A stretch of 64,000 bases of DNA from Cloeon dipterum (lineage: Eukaryota; Arthropoda; Insecta; Ephemeroptera; Baetidae): contig NC_088790.1 of NCBI RefSeq assembly GCF_949628265.1, forward strand, positions 22,386,545 to 22,450,544, in the 5' to 3' direction. How positions within the stretch are numbered: the stretch's first letter is position 1; each line of letters begins with the position of its first letter. Below, piece by piece: positions 11,917-25,700 of this stretch. The translations under genes and the position numbers were made by a program. The notes under the pieces were generated by a model. That model did not search any database. It worked only from the letters and a program-made list of their open reading frames with translations, and was not told the DNA's origin.

Positions 11917-14900
11917 AAAATCTCTTTACAATCTCAGATTAATCGTGATCACCTTGAGTTAAAAACGGCTCGTTTCGTGCGGTTTGCAAAGCACGCGTCA
12001 TGGAAACAATGCAACCGCTTCATGAAAAAGCTGCGGGTTCAATCATAAACAAAAGCAGAGGCAGTTGACACTTTTAGCCGCCGAGTCTTTGGCCGCTCGT
12101 GCGTCAAAACGCCCTCGTTGACGTGCGATCGGAAGAGTCCACGCGGCTACCCTGCAGCGTTTACAAGTGTCGACATTTGCAAATTTATAAATGCGGCCAC
12201 TTGGCGCGCGGCCACTTGGAGTGTGACATCTTCAGCACGTCCAGCCGCCCCTTTTCCGACCAAGGATGCGCAAATTTCTCTTCTATAAGCGGTCGCCGCC
12301 GCGAAAGGGGTCTGCGCGTCGCCTGCTTTGGCGCAGCTCCGACCAGAAATTGCCAACACGTGTCACCGCCGAGAAGCATAAATATATGCAAATGCGACAG
12401 CCTTCCCTCAAATGGAAAATAAACAACAGTTCCAACGCACTTAATACCCGTCATTTTTATTTAAATAAACACGAGATTAAAAGAAGTTTTGTTCAACATT
12501 TAATACGTCCTTATTTATGCTGGAAGGTATTGAATGGAAAAAGTTTTGAACAATTTCAGGTTTACATTTTTGGTTTGTGGCCACAAGATATTAAATTCAT
12601 ATTGGTCTTTATTATTGTTCAGCAGGGCTATTTTCCCCATGCATTGCCATATCCAGACAAATAAATCATATATATGTAACAACATTATTATTAAAAAGAG
12701 AGGAATCCACGGTTCAATAACTCTTGAAGAACTACATTTCTTAAAAAAGATTTTTGAAATGCACATAAATTTTCATTTAAACAAAAATTTTGGTGGAAGA
12801 TTGTTACATAAGCGGTGGCATTGAACTTGAAAACATCTTTTCTGGAACTTTCCACACTTACAAACGGGGCCAGCAGTTTCATTCTGTGCGCTCTCGTCGT
12901 GCCAAACAGGTTAACATCGTGCATTGTGGTTACTAAGGGGCTCAAATAAGATGTTTTTGTTCGGGATAATTATGTCTTTAAAAACGGATATAGCCTAAAA
13001 TGAATGAACATCTGGAATTTTTTTTGCTTTTACTGGGGCTTTAAATTTTAGACTTTACTTCAGAGTAGACTGTATTTTGGAACTAAACAACCTGTTTTAT
13101 GCGGTTCCATAGCCGGTTTAGACAGTTAAACTCAGTTCATTCTCATTAGAACTCATATCTCGCTAAAATTTGAATTTTTTAAATGTGTGATAATTTTCAA
13201 GAGCTCCTATTTTATTCTTTTATTCCACAGTCAGGAATTTTTTAATGCTACCAAAAATTTTAATTTTAATTTTGGCAATAAACCACCATCGTAATTGTAA
13301 ATTTCAACTATATTAACATTCTGAAATATCAGAGGTAAAAAGCCGTATTTTTGCCTTAGCAGAAAATGCTCGTGGCAAGTGCAGCAGTTGAATTCAAATT
13401 AGTTCTAATCGATTCTAATGAATAAAAAGTGGCCATTCTGTTTAACGAGACAACAAAAGCAGCCAAGCTGCACACTGGTCGTGGTCACAAGTAACAAACT
13501 ATTGCTGCTGCTCTGATTGTGGACAAGTGGCGCGTGACTAATACCCACATGCTCTTATAACTTTTTTTCTTTCAAAACTTTTGTGTTGCCTCTGACGTCC
13601 ATCCAGTGTGCTAAAGCTAAGGTTTATCGTGGTTGACAAAAAATTGTAATATTATCTATTAGGGGCACAAGTTTGGTCAATATTTGAAAACGACGCTGCT
13701 GTGCGCTGCCTTGTTTGCTTACTCTGAAAGTAAACACTGGTTGGTCATCATGCTCCGTTTCTGCCGCGTAATTTCTTCCCTGTTTCTCGATAAAACTGTG
13801 TTATGAAAACCTTCAAAGGATAAACACACATCATTAAGAGGGAACAAGGAAAGGAAATTTCCTATTATGAGACGCTTCTTGAAAGAGAAATCACACTAGC
13901 AACTGTTTGTGCTTTTTCAAGCAAAATTAAAATTTAACGCGCTTCAACCGCAAGAAAGGTCACATAGCAACATTTTTCTCCTTTGCGATGAACTCGTGAT
14001 ATTTTTATCCTTTTACAGTGCGTGATCTTCTCTGCAATCTGTTTGATCAAAGCCGTGCTGGTCTAACGGCTTCACCAGGAATATACAATTGCGCGAGACT
14101 TGGTTAACTATAACAGCATCCGACTTTGCACTCTGACGTCAGTTTCCTCGAAACACAACATACATACATTACAACGATTGTCATAATTGAGATCCGCTCT
14201 GCTCTCTCTCTCTTGAGCAAAACTTTCTGACACCCCGAGACACCGCCGGGGAAGCGGGAAAACCCCGCGTATTTATTTTTTCATTCCGAAATAGCTCCTT
14301 TGCGTGGCGCCCATGGGTGGAAAATCCGTTTTGCGGCGTGGGCGACGTATTTTTGTCGTGCCGCGTAGAATTAGGAAGTCAAAAAAGTGCTTGATCGGTC
14401 GTACGTGCGTTTTCGGTCAGCCGCACTAACTTTGCACCTGACGAACCCTCGTCACTCCCTTTGTGTTCGTGAATATTCGATGTTGATCCCGCCGCCGCCA
14501 CCGCCTTTTGTTGTCTCAAAATCAGCCTACATTTGAATGCTTTTCGTGCGCCGATGATGGCAAGGACACGTTTCAGTTTTTAACGTGCGTCACTCCGCGA
14601 GCGTTGCATTTAGTTGTTACGAGAGGCAAAAAGCAGGCTTTCCTATTACGTCTATTGATTAACTCATAGGAAAAATCACCTGCTATTAATATATCTCTGA
14701 CATAAAAAAATCAATAAAATTGTGCCCGCAACGAAAAATATCTAAATATAAATATAAAAGTATTATAATGCTGTATCGAATGTCTGATGTCTGATACTTT
14801 TGGCTGCTTCTGTCATTTGAATACAAATAGCATTTTCTTATTTTCCAGAGTTTTCTGGGTCTCGTTCTCCTCAATTATATTTTAAATCACACAGATTGCC

Positions 14901-15118
14901 TGGCTATAGGAAAATCTTCGCTATTTGCATCATTTGATGACTCACGTTGAATGATCGTCAAATTTAAGAGATGAGATTGGCGTCTGTGGCGATTCTCTGA
15001 TATCTTTTTATCTCATGGTGGGCTACATTGAAAATATTTACACGAAATTTAATTAAAATAGTTAAATAAAGGTGGATTTATAAGTAAAACATTAGGTTAT
15101 CATGTTTGAAGGGGTTCT

Positions 15119-15192
15119 AGGGTGTGCACACATCGCCCGTCACAAGAGATAAGTCGTAACAAAGTATAGGCGTACCGGAAGGTGCTCCTGTC
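15119..15192 (+). pseudogene. Nuclear copy of the 3' end of mitochondrial 12S rRNA (NUMT fragment)
   Basis: The order GTGTGCACACATCGCCCGTC, GAGATAAGTCGTAAC, AAAGTA, GGCGTACCGGAAGGTG is the conserved 3' end (decoding-site helix) of animal mitochondrial 12S rRNA. The forms ACACATCGCCCGTCAC and AAGTCGTAACAAAGTA are mitochondrial rather than nuclear 18S. The flanks do not look mitochondrial, so this is a short, diverged insertion and not a working rRNA gene. Confidence 0.8.
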
Positions 15193-16592
15193 AGCTGGAC
15201 TGTATACAACCTGCATTGCAGCCTTGCTGGCCAGGTTGACTGAGAGGAGACAACCACATATATTGCGACTGGAATAAGAAATACCCACACATGCTTAAAA
15301 ATATCACTTATATTAACTTTTCATGATGGTTTATCTAATAAGATTTCATGAAAAGTCAAAGGAAAATTAGGATATATGGATATACAATCAAGGATGAAGT
15401 TTACAGTGAGAAACAGTGTAGAGTAAGGGTGGCTCCTCCACAGCTTAATTAAAATTAAAATATTTACTGATTTGCTGGTGTGTGCAGAATTTTGACGTTG
15501 GTCAATAACAAGCCTCCTGAGCTGAACTGAGTTAGTAACTAATTTTCACGGGCCCAGGCCTTTTACTTATATTTTTCCACAATATTAGCTTTATCTCCTA
15601 TTTGGCAAAATTTTCATATTTTTGCTCTCTTTAATTTTAATACTTTAAAATTCAATAAAATTTAGAAATTATTCACTGACCATCTTTGATAATTTCGATA
15701 ATTCATACACAATCTGGCTTTTTAGGTTTCTGGGCTTCTTGTTAAACTTGTCACCTTTTCATCATGGTTTGCATCTAGTTTTGTGCATTGAAATCTGATG
15801 ATATGCAAGAGTTAGGGCGAATTTTCAGAGCCGATCTTATCCTTTCAATAACCGAAATCAGAGGGTGTTCGAAAAACGAGAAAGCATTTTGAAAGTATTA
15901 GTTATTTTTTAACTGTCATGGCCATTTTAAAGGTCTTGCTTGTCTGCCGTCAAATTTCGGGTTACTTGGGTCAGCCGCCGTGAATGCCGTGTGCCAGCCG
16001 CCTACTTAAAATTCATGCGAATTGAAAAGTGCAAGAGAAAAAATAGACCTCCTGCCCTTTGGCACGCCGCCGGAAAAAATTCTTACAAAGCCGCTGCTGC
16101 CGTGGGCAAAAAGCCGGTTTACAGCGATCCACCGCCTAAAATTACGCGGCTGATACATCTAACAATAAATCTAAACATAATTGTCTAGCGAATTGTTGTC
16201 TAAGTGTTTTTAAGAATAAAACGCCAACATAATATCAATTTTATGTTTATTTTATGATGACTCTTTTAATGACTTCTTGTTTATTTTTTTCGTCTGCTGT
16301 TCATCTTATGTCATAAAGTCGCACTTGGGAATGATACACATATATTACATGAAAGTCGTACACATTGCAATTGATCGTTGCAGTCGTGACACTGAGCAAG
16401 TTTTGCAAACGGATCACTTATTAGACTGTACACAAACTAGGAATAAAATGTTGATCACAACGCAGAAAGTCGTTGTTGCATCAAAAACAAACACTCACAT
16501 TCTCTCTCGTCCTCTCTTTTTCTTGCATTACCGCGAAGATAATCAATAACAGTCGTTTTTTGTTTGCAATAAACAAGTTCGGGATCACAGCT

Positions 16593-16764
16593 CTAATTGA
16601 AAATGGAGTCGAACTCTTCCAGAAGGCACTCGATAACGTAGTTTTGCTGCATCAACTCCAGGGCCATGTTACATGACTCTTCCTTGGGCCACATCAGCGT
16701 CGGACCAAACACAATGGCCAGATTGGAAATGTGCATCCGGTTGTGCGTGTGGTTATCGACAACC
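16593..16764 (-). CDS. RhoGAP gene, exon 19: C-terminal end of the GAP domain
   Basis: This exon encodes about 57 residues ending FDSIFN and a TAG stop. The block HISNLAIVFGPTLMWP is the family's (S)LGIVFGPTLL motif, whose neighbouring Asn/Gly contact the GTPase. The following QQNYVIECLLEEFDSIF matches the last helix of ARHGAP15/12. The protein stops directly after the GAP fold, as its relatives do. Confidence 0.88.
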
Positions 16765-19700
16765 CTGCAATTATGAAATGCAAAACAATGAGTTACAAAT
16801 CAAAATAACTCGAATTTGTTTTTAATTGACAAAATTACGCGGGAATACAGTAAAAATCATATACGCTTATAAATACTTAAAAAAAATGAAGAAAATCATA
16901 AGGGGAAATTAGGCATTCGAAGTGTTAGGGAACAACCCGCTGAAACTCGTGAATAAAAACACAAAATTGTGTTTTTATTTCCAATTTTGGAAAATAACAA
17001 TTTCCTGACTTGAAAAGGCCAAATACATTCTAAGCATTTTTAATCTCTACTCAGCGCTTTCCGTGGGCTATGAGCTCACTGGGTCCCAGGTCCCATGCCA
17101 ATAACACCGCCAAGTGGAACATGGAACAAGTGGCCGCAGAGGATCTTGGGCCCAATGTGGCCATCTTTTGGCCTCCTCACACTGAGGTCTTTTATTGAAA
17201 CGCCAGACATTTGTCCTTAAGGCCGAAGCTGCTGGAAAGGTGCGAAAACCAGCAAGTGGCGAGTCTAAGCAGTCGATTGAATTATTGAGCATTTTGAGTT
17301 ACTAAACTAACCACCTTTTGCCATCTCTGACATTAGCCAGTCAGTATTAGATCACTGAAAAGCTCAAATTATCTCCCACTGGTTTATCAAATTTATTATT
17401 ATGGTTTAAAATAATCTTTGATGAAAAGTATCAAAATATAAATTAAAACCGCTTTTTAAATATTTCGATCCAATAGTTCCTTCCTTCAACAAAAAGTAAA
17501 ATTGATTTTTACACTTGCATGTAGAAACAGTTCGCGTAATTTAATCAAGCTCAAAAGCTAAATGATTTAGTTTAGTTCTCACCTCAACAAGTGTTCAAGT
17601 AGGAATTTTAAAGTAGCACGGTTCTCTTTGGGCATTTGCTGGACCAATCCTCGGAATTGTCTTATTTTTTCTGACTTATCCCTGTTGTCTGTGGACAAAA
17701 TTGTTAGATTTTATTCCATGTACTGAATTTTAAAAACATACTGCTAGCAGTAAGCGCAGCGTCGAGCAAACCAAACGGAATCAGTGGCTCTTTCAGCTCC
17801 CTGAAGAACAATTTTAAGGCACCAGTCAGCACGTGGACTTCCTCTTCCTGATCTAACACTGCCAGATTATTTTGGTCCACCTGGATCAAAATCAATAATT
17901 TAAAATCGATTCCTAACAACACTTGTGAACAAACTAACCTGCAGTCTAATCTTCTGGACCTGCGACAGGTTTCCAGAAGCCCTGTAGATTCCGTCCGTCT
18001 TTAGGTTCTCAGGCTTTTTCTCAATGGCATTGATGCACTCAAGCACAAACTTTGGAATGTAACCGTTTGACCCAGGACTTTGTGACTGGCATAGTTTACT
18101 CAAGGTCGATCCAAACGCTGGTTCATCTGTCACGTGGAAATGGATTAAAATCCTTGCAGCTGGTTTCTAATTACAAAATACCTTGAATTATTCCTTTTTT
18201 GACTAGTGATTCCATGGTGGGTCGTCTCTTGAAAAACTTCCTCAACCCGGCTTTGATTTTTGTGTGGTTTTCCGTGGAAAGATCCTCGTTACTCTCAGCC
18301 GAGTCTTTTTTAACTGCAAAATTGTTTGATACTCTTAAACGCGTTGGTTTAGGATTGAAAACTCACTTTTAACTGATTTGTTGCGATTTAACGAATTGTT
18401 TTTACTCATTTCAGGCGAGACTGAGCCAACAGGCGGACCGCCGACTGCAGGCGGAAGAGGACTTGACTCTCTACTCAATACTGGATACCGCGGTGCTGTG
18501 TTCAGGTGGTTCTCCGGCTGAAATGAATAAATGACGAATGATTGAGATTTACTTTAAATTATAATACGCACCATGCACTTTTTGGCGAGACTGATTTGGT
18601 TGAACCAGCTTTCTTTGTCCCTGATTTGCTCCTCCTGGCAAAGCACCTGGTTTGTGTCCGTGCCGATGAGGAACGTGTTCTTCTTGCTACTCAGATTCTT
18701 GTCGCCCTCCTGGAAGCACGACTGATTCAGTGGCACGCACAGCTCAGGGTGTCCACCGGTGCTGTTTTTCTGCAAATTGAAATTCATGATTTTTTTATGA
18801 TCTCTTTAGTAAAATTTATGGCGTATTCTCTCACCATCGCCTTGAAGCTTTTCTCGTCCTTGAAGAAATACATGCAGTCACTGGTGAGGAGTGCCCACGC
18901 CGGCGACCAGTTCTTTTTCACCTTCTTCTTGCTCTCCATTACCTTGGTCCGCGTGATTTGGCCCTCTTTCAGAATTGTCTGTGGCAAAATTTGTGTTAAT
19001 TTTTGTGTGAAATGCTTGGATCTTTTATCAACTTACGGCGCCAGAGCTTTCGAGACTGGCCCACGGTCCAGGGGAGGAAGGGGCGTCTGTCTGGCTTTCA
19101 GACATCGGAGTCCTAAGAATAAGTTATATTTTTAAATTATTATTGATAAATATAAGAAAAGGATAAATTTTCCATTGAACCAGTGTGAGGTTTGAGACTA
19201 GCATTATTTTTTTTCGAAATGGGTCTGGCTATATAATGGATTAAGAAAATTGTTCATTTTTTCAGCACATCAATTACAATTTTAATGTTTGAAACGACTG
19301 TCGAATTCTTTTTTTGCTACAAACAAATGGAAAATTTCCACCTCCATCTTAGGATTTTTTCCATTTTAAAATCTATTTGAATAATTTTTGTCTATTTAAA
19401 TAAAAAAACTGCAATGAATGAATTTAATGAAACGAAGAATAGCAAAACTATCAGATCTCAAGAAAAAAACCTAATTTATTTTGTTTTAATTTTTAGGAAA
19501 AAAAATCACCTTTTAATAATTTTGTTTCATGAAATATGCTCTAACCATAATTTTTTCAGTGGGACGAAAATTGATTTTCTTTAATGATTGAGCATTTTTC
19601 AAAGCTGGGTCAATTGTTTAAGTTGGCCACTGAACTCAGTACGACAAGTCCAATGGTCTCTCACTTCTTGCAAAAACGTAGAATTAATTAAAAAGCTTCC

Positions 19701-22700
19701 CGTCATATTTATAGAATCTAAGTATGATCCGAGACAGCTGTTGGTAAATGAACAGTTTTCCACGCGATTATTTCGTAATTTGAAGCGCAGTGCAGCAGCA
19801 GCAAAACTTGATTTGCCGCGCGTCTGGCGCGTTTTTTCACATATATGTTGGTCAACAAACAGTTAGCGCGACTCACTTGACGTCGGGCACGACGATCATT
19901 GACTGCGACTTGGAAGCCCTGGAGTTGGGCAGCGGCGGCAGTAGGCACGGCCCCATGTTCTTGCGGGGCCTTCTCAGCGGTTCGGTCTCGTCCGTCGGCG
20001 ACAAGTCGTCGGCCGCTTGCTGCAACTGCAGCTCCAGCTTCTTCAGTACCGGCGGCACCCCCTGCGGCGCAACCCTCGCCAGCGGAGTGGAGGTCTGCTG
20101 GAGCAGAAAATAGATAGCTATATATTATAAAGTGCTAGCTTTTTGCGCAGCTAAATTTAGGCGGCGACGAAATTGGCATCCCAGAGCTTATGAGTGCGAT
20201 AAACGAGGAAATTGCAATTATTTTATTTTTCGCGATGATCAGTTTGGGTTTTCATTCATATATATCTCCTACATTTGGAGCAAGTAAAATTTATAGATGA
20301 CTTGTTGAAAAAAATTAGAATTCCGGCTTACATGTTTTTAAATATATTTTAAACTAAAATTATAAGGGTCACTAGTGAAAAGAAAACGGTCGACCATTTA
20401 TTTCTGTGCGTCAGATTAAAATTGAAACACCACATGAGCAAAAATCACGAATGCGCCATTCTTGAAATGTTCTACAAACATATTTCAAGCTAAAAACGTC
20501 TTTAAACTGATTAAACCACTCAAAAAATAAATATTCTATTCGGATTTGGGAGGATTGCGAAAGCTTTCCGACTCGCTAAGACGCTACTTGCTGGTTTGCA
20601 CCTATCCAGCATGCGTGATCAAATTCACGGGACAAATTTCGCGCTTCAACAAAAGACCTCGGTTCTTTTCTGGAATGGGTTTCCTCTAATGAGGCCCGTG
20701 CGCGTGCTCTCATGTGATTCGTTCGCGATGTTATTGGGAGATTTCACGAGTTGATCGCTACATATCAGAGGTGAACCGATCTAAAAAAAAACAGGACCTC
20801 GATTCTTGCATAAATAGTTCATTTGAGTTAAATCTAAAATTAAATCTCATCTTGCCACTGTATTTTCAGCTTGGGTGAAATTCCTGCATTTTTTTTCTTT
20901 TGTCACAGATTAAAATCATTTTTTAATTTTCAAGATAACTCTTAAAATTAACATTTAAAATTTCATATGTGGTAAATTAACACTATTTTCACGCTACACA
21001 GCCAATGAGGTGGAGTTGAAATGGATTTTTTGCATTCGAAATTCGTCCTTCGAACTAATGAGTTTATTAAAGAGTAAATTGCAGGGGTAATTAATTTAAT
21101 AGCTCTTAAAGCATTTAGAAACATGAAAAAATTATTGCAGAGTATATTGAATGTCGACACACAAGGCGTGCGTTCCAGCATAATTCGTCGATTTGTAAAT
21201 TAGTTACAAGGATACGGCGGCGTTTCAATCTGCTGGAGCATGAATTGGGCGAAGGGAAGTGCATGCGACGAGTGTGAATGGAAGCTTGTATTTTTCGGCC
21301 GTCGCTCGGATGGAACGCAAAAAATCAACTACGCGGGCCGCAACAAAATCGTGTCGCAATGTATTTTGATCCTCTCTGCGCATTATATTCTTAACACAAT
21401 TAGCGACAAGGTGTTGTGCAACGCGCGGCGACGGGAGAAAGTGCCAAAAAAGTCTTTAAAATCATGGACCGTGGCGCACGCGATCTTTTATTACGCATTT
21501 GAAGCACTGGATCGAATTTTATTGAGAGACTGCTGAAATCGATCTTTGGGTGTCGACGGGAAAAAGAAAAAGGAGCCGATCGGCGGATTGAAAGTGACTG
21601 CGATGCGCATATTTTGTGTTCGCTAGGCTTGTTTGATTAATATTTAATTTCTTCTCTTTTCACGCACGGCAGTTTCTGCGCAGATTGAAATCGCACTTTC
21701 CACTTTTTCAAATTCAATTTCACTTTCATCAGAAGGAGGAAAAGGGCAGTCAAAAAGGAAGCCAGTCTGCCAATCTGTGCAGCCAATCGCAGTTATGAAA
21801 TTTTCACGCAAGAGAAATTGTGACGCCAGGTGGTTTTCTGGCGGAGGAATAAATCTAGCAAATGTCAAGCAAGGTGCATCAACTCTTTTTTTACCATATC
21901 AGGTGCAATCTTTTCACACACGAAGTAAAAAATAAAAAAATTATACCGAATTAGGTCGCTTTTTCTTGTTTCGAATTAAATTAAAATTAAAAATATACAG
22001 GATATTTCAAGAGTTAAAAAATGAAGATTTTTTTTACCATTTCAACACATGTCAATAGAAGAATTAGAGAAAATCAAGCTTTCCAACAATTCCAGCACAT
22101 GCATGTTAGCTAAATATAATCTATTTTGACTCTTCACAAGTGCCGCTGGCGAGTGTTTTGCTCCAGATGCAGAATAAACAGCATGTCAGCAAGCTTAAGC
22201 TGCTTTTTCGCATCGCAGAGCCATTTAAAATAGCTGCGAGTGCATTGCCAACACGTTATTTTCTCTCGATTGTTGAGCTATTCAAACAACACCGCACCTG
22301 TTACTTTTAATAATCAGCCTCCAGCACGCTATATTCACGCTGATTATAAAAAAGCGGCTTTGTACAAAAGGCGGCGGCAGCGACGTTTAAAAATCGGCGA
22401 CAGAAATAAGTACTTCCGCAAATTGAATTTTTCAAAATTTATCACAAGACCAGGAAATCGAAAAACCAAACACGGATATCTAATTTAAACTAAATCGTAA
22501 TCCATTTTGTGCGTTCAAAATTATATCGAATTCTATATAATTAAATTTAAAAATTAAAATTCCACTCACCCTGGGTGGCGGAGCAGTTTCCGGAGGGGGT
22601 GGCGCGCTCTTGGGGGCGGCAGGGCTTTGGGGCAGACTCCACGAGGACTCGTTGCTGTTTTCGGCAAAGAAGTAGAGCCGGCCCTCGTTGTCGCTCGAGC

Positions 22701-25700
22701 TGAACCACTGCAACACAGAGATGGTGGTCACTCCGGTCAGCTCGTCGTCGAACACGCTGTCGCGTTTCAGCCGCATTTTGAAGCGATTTTCCGAAATTCG
22801 GCAAAGTCTAGAGCAAGCGGCGAGGCGTCATCGCGGCACCGCGCTCAGCGCAATTGTGAGTGAGCGCGGAAGTGTCGGCAGTGGATTCAGCGAGCGGCAC
22901 TCGCCACGCTCTGCTGCTGGATTGTAATTATGAAATGGAAAAAGAGCAAAGCAAGCCGCAGCGACACACAATCAACGCACGCACGCAGGAGGGGCGGCCG
23001 CCGCACTCTCGGTTTTCGCTCGGCTGGAGAAATTCGTGCAGGGGAGATGTTTGCTAAAGTCCGCAAACATTTAAATTTGGCCAAGAATGAGCGAATTTCT
23101 ACTTTGTTGGCAGGGAGAAGAATTAACGATTTTTTATACTTCAGAGAGATTCAAAATTTCGTCATGCGATTTTTTTTTTAAAAATCACATTGATTTCTTG
23201 TTGAAAGCGCAGTGCTATATTTCTAAAATCAAGGCAGTCACACAAATTAGCTGGCTCTGATCGCTTCTTTGTAGACGATTTCTCTTATGCACACAAAAAA
23301 TATGAACCAGCTTCTTAAAATGCCTTAAAAAATCATAAATTACGGAAGACACGCAAGACGTGGCTTCCTTGTTTTTTTTTCAAACTGCACCATTGAATTA
23401 TTATCAATCTTTATGTATTTGTGTGAATTTTGCTGTTTCTAGAACTGCAATAATTATTTTGTTAATTTATTTAAGGATAATAAGATAAAATTGTTAGCCC
23501 ATCATTGTGTTAAATTTCTGTTGTTCACTAAACTATTCATAAAATTTAAGAAGTCGCAGCAAACATTTCAGATCGGTTTCAGTTGATCTAAAAAGATGCA
23601 AATTTCACCGTTTTCCATGCAGTGTCATAACCTTTTCATCACGATAGAAATTGTGAGAAACAATCACTGGTCCGTGCGCTACCGAGAAGCAAAATTACCG
23701 AAAAATTATTTCCGACATTGATGCAACAGCAGGTTCCCGCGATTGTTATGCCGCGATAAAATACGAATATGTTTATTCGTCGGTGCATTACAATGAAATG
23801 CAGTTAAAAGAAACAGCAGCAGGTGCTGTTCCCCCAGAAAAGGTAACTGTTTTGCGCGACGACGCGATGGGCTATTGTTTAGTCAGTGCGTCAATGATTT
23901 GCTTGACTCACAAAACGCATGGTTAATGTCCACAGAACACACAAACACGAGCCAGACCTTTTCTTATTTTAAGGAAGGAAAATATTTATCCAGAATTTAT
24001 AAAACTAAATTGTTAGTTGCCCATATTATCAATTTTTGACCGATTATTTATATAATTCATATAATATGTTTGTTTGAGCTACAAATAAAGGAAACAAATG
24101 ACGTTAAATTAGATACTTTTGTTTCTCAATTCCTCTTTTGTCTGTCGATGTTGACGATGAGAATAGAGTCGTGCGGAACAGGTTGGTCGATGATGCATTT
24201 TCGCGCTTCTATTTTTTACCATTCGATACCGCAACTGCACAAGTAAACGGTGGCGTCACGTATTGCCCACCGCAAAGAGACAAACAATCGCGGCGCACAA
24301 CTACCGGTCACATCACATTCCGGATTTTGTGCGTGTGACCGCGTTAATTCTCTTACCACCCATCTTACATTTCGATTCCCCAGAACTGTTGGTTCGTCAT
24401 TAAAAGCCAAATGTGTTATTCACGAGCTCAAATATCTGATTCACAAGTTTGGATGGGCGGGTGTGTGGAGTGGTATTTAAATTGCGGCTAGGAAGATAAG
24501 CAGACCCTGGCCGGAAAGTGAATAGGTGCTCCGCCAGACAGGAGCTCACGCGGAGAACAATGAGCGGGGGGACTGTTATAATGAGAGAACCGCACCCTTC
24601 TAAGCGCCGCAGCTCCTGATAATGATCATCCATTAGCAAACATTGTTGCAGTTTGCACTAGGATATTGTTTCATTGAGGGATAAATCTTTTATCAGGATC
24701 CAAAATTCAATTATGCACACTTTACAGCCTTAAAGACTAACGGTTAAAAATTTCAGTTTTTTAATTTGAATAATGGTGGGTTAAAGAGCAGTTTCAGTAG
24801 CCATTAGTACATTTTTTCAAAGTTAATACAGCTTTAAAAATTCAGGGGGTTAAGTTAAAAAGCAATTTAGTAGTTTAATAAATTATTATGCGAGCATTTC
24901 ATGCAGATTTTTTCAGTATATTTATAAATGGCAACAATGTCAAACGTGAAGACTAGGAAGTTTGAGGTGTAAATCATACAAAATTTGCAACAATCTTCAG
25001 TGAAAAATTGTAGTATAGCAAACCTGTAGAGATCACGCATAATGGCTCCAAGGGTCTTGGCGCGAAATTCACAAAATAGAAGCGAGCAGTGACAATTTCT
25101 TATGGAACAGCTTGTGAATTAAGCCACGTCAATCAAATTCCAAGATGAAGAGAATTTTAATGGCGGAATTTAAATGCATGTCCGCTTTGTGGCTTCCTTG
25201 CAATCTCGATCGAATGGTTTACTGGTAAAAGAAGTGACAAATGCCTCCGTAAATTCGTTTCTTTAGGCTGAGAAATACGACAAACTGATTTCAGAATCGA
25301 AATGATCAGGTGTCATCCAAATAAGATCAAATTCAGAACAGCAGAAAAGAGCGAAAATTGGTGCGTTCATTTTCACTTGTTTCTGCAAAAATTTGTCTCT
25401 TGGGCTTAGCTTGGATACGATTTTATTTATAAAGACACGATGATTTCATTTCCTGTGGTTTAATTACCGCGTTGCAAGCTCTGTATTTCAAAAAGCGTGA
25501 ATTTTAGTAACTTTTTTAATCATGCCAATGCAGTTTAACTAGCACCAAAATTTTAGGCTCTTGCTTTCTATTTTCCATTGATATGTATTTTAAATTTAAC
25601 ATTTGTTGCACTCGTTTTTAAAGACCCTGGGGCGGCTTTATTTACACTTTATCGCAATTCTGAGAGTTCTACTCTCCGCAGGCAGACGAGGCATGGGGGG

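Larger units (their letters stand above)
6873..16592. other. About 9.7 kb without recognisable genes
   Basis: No open frame here resembles a known protein, and the longer frames (at 8.2, 8.5, 12.1-12.9 and 15.9 kb) lack family features. The first few hundred bases (6900-7150) are GC-rich and probably hold the promoter and 5' UTR of the unrecognised gene. Notable contents are the local duplication at 10.66-11.92 kb and the mitochondrial-like segment at 15.12 kb. A minus-strand AATAAA lies near 16250, which would suit the 3' end of the RhoGAP gene. Confidence 0.5.

Noticed and set aside
12099-12945. Cluster of overlapping frames on both strands near 12.1-12.9 kb
   Set aside because: No recognisable domain, no consistent splice structure, and overlapping frames on both strands.
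15119-15192. Functional mitochondrial or nuclear rRNA gene
   Set aside because: Only about 70 bases match and the flanks are ordinary nuclear sequence, so it is an insertion fragment.
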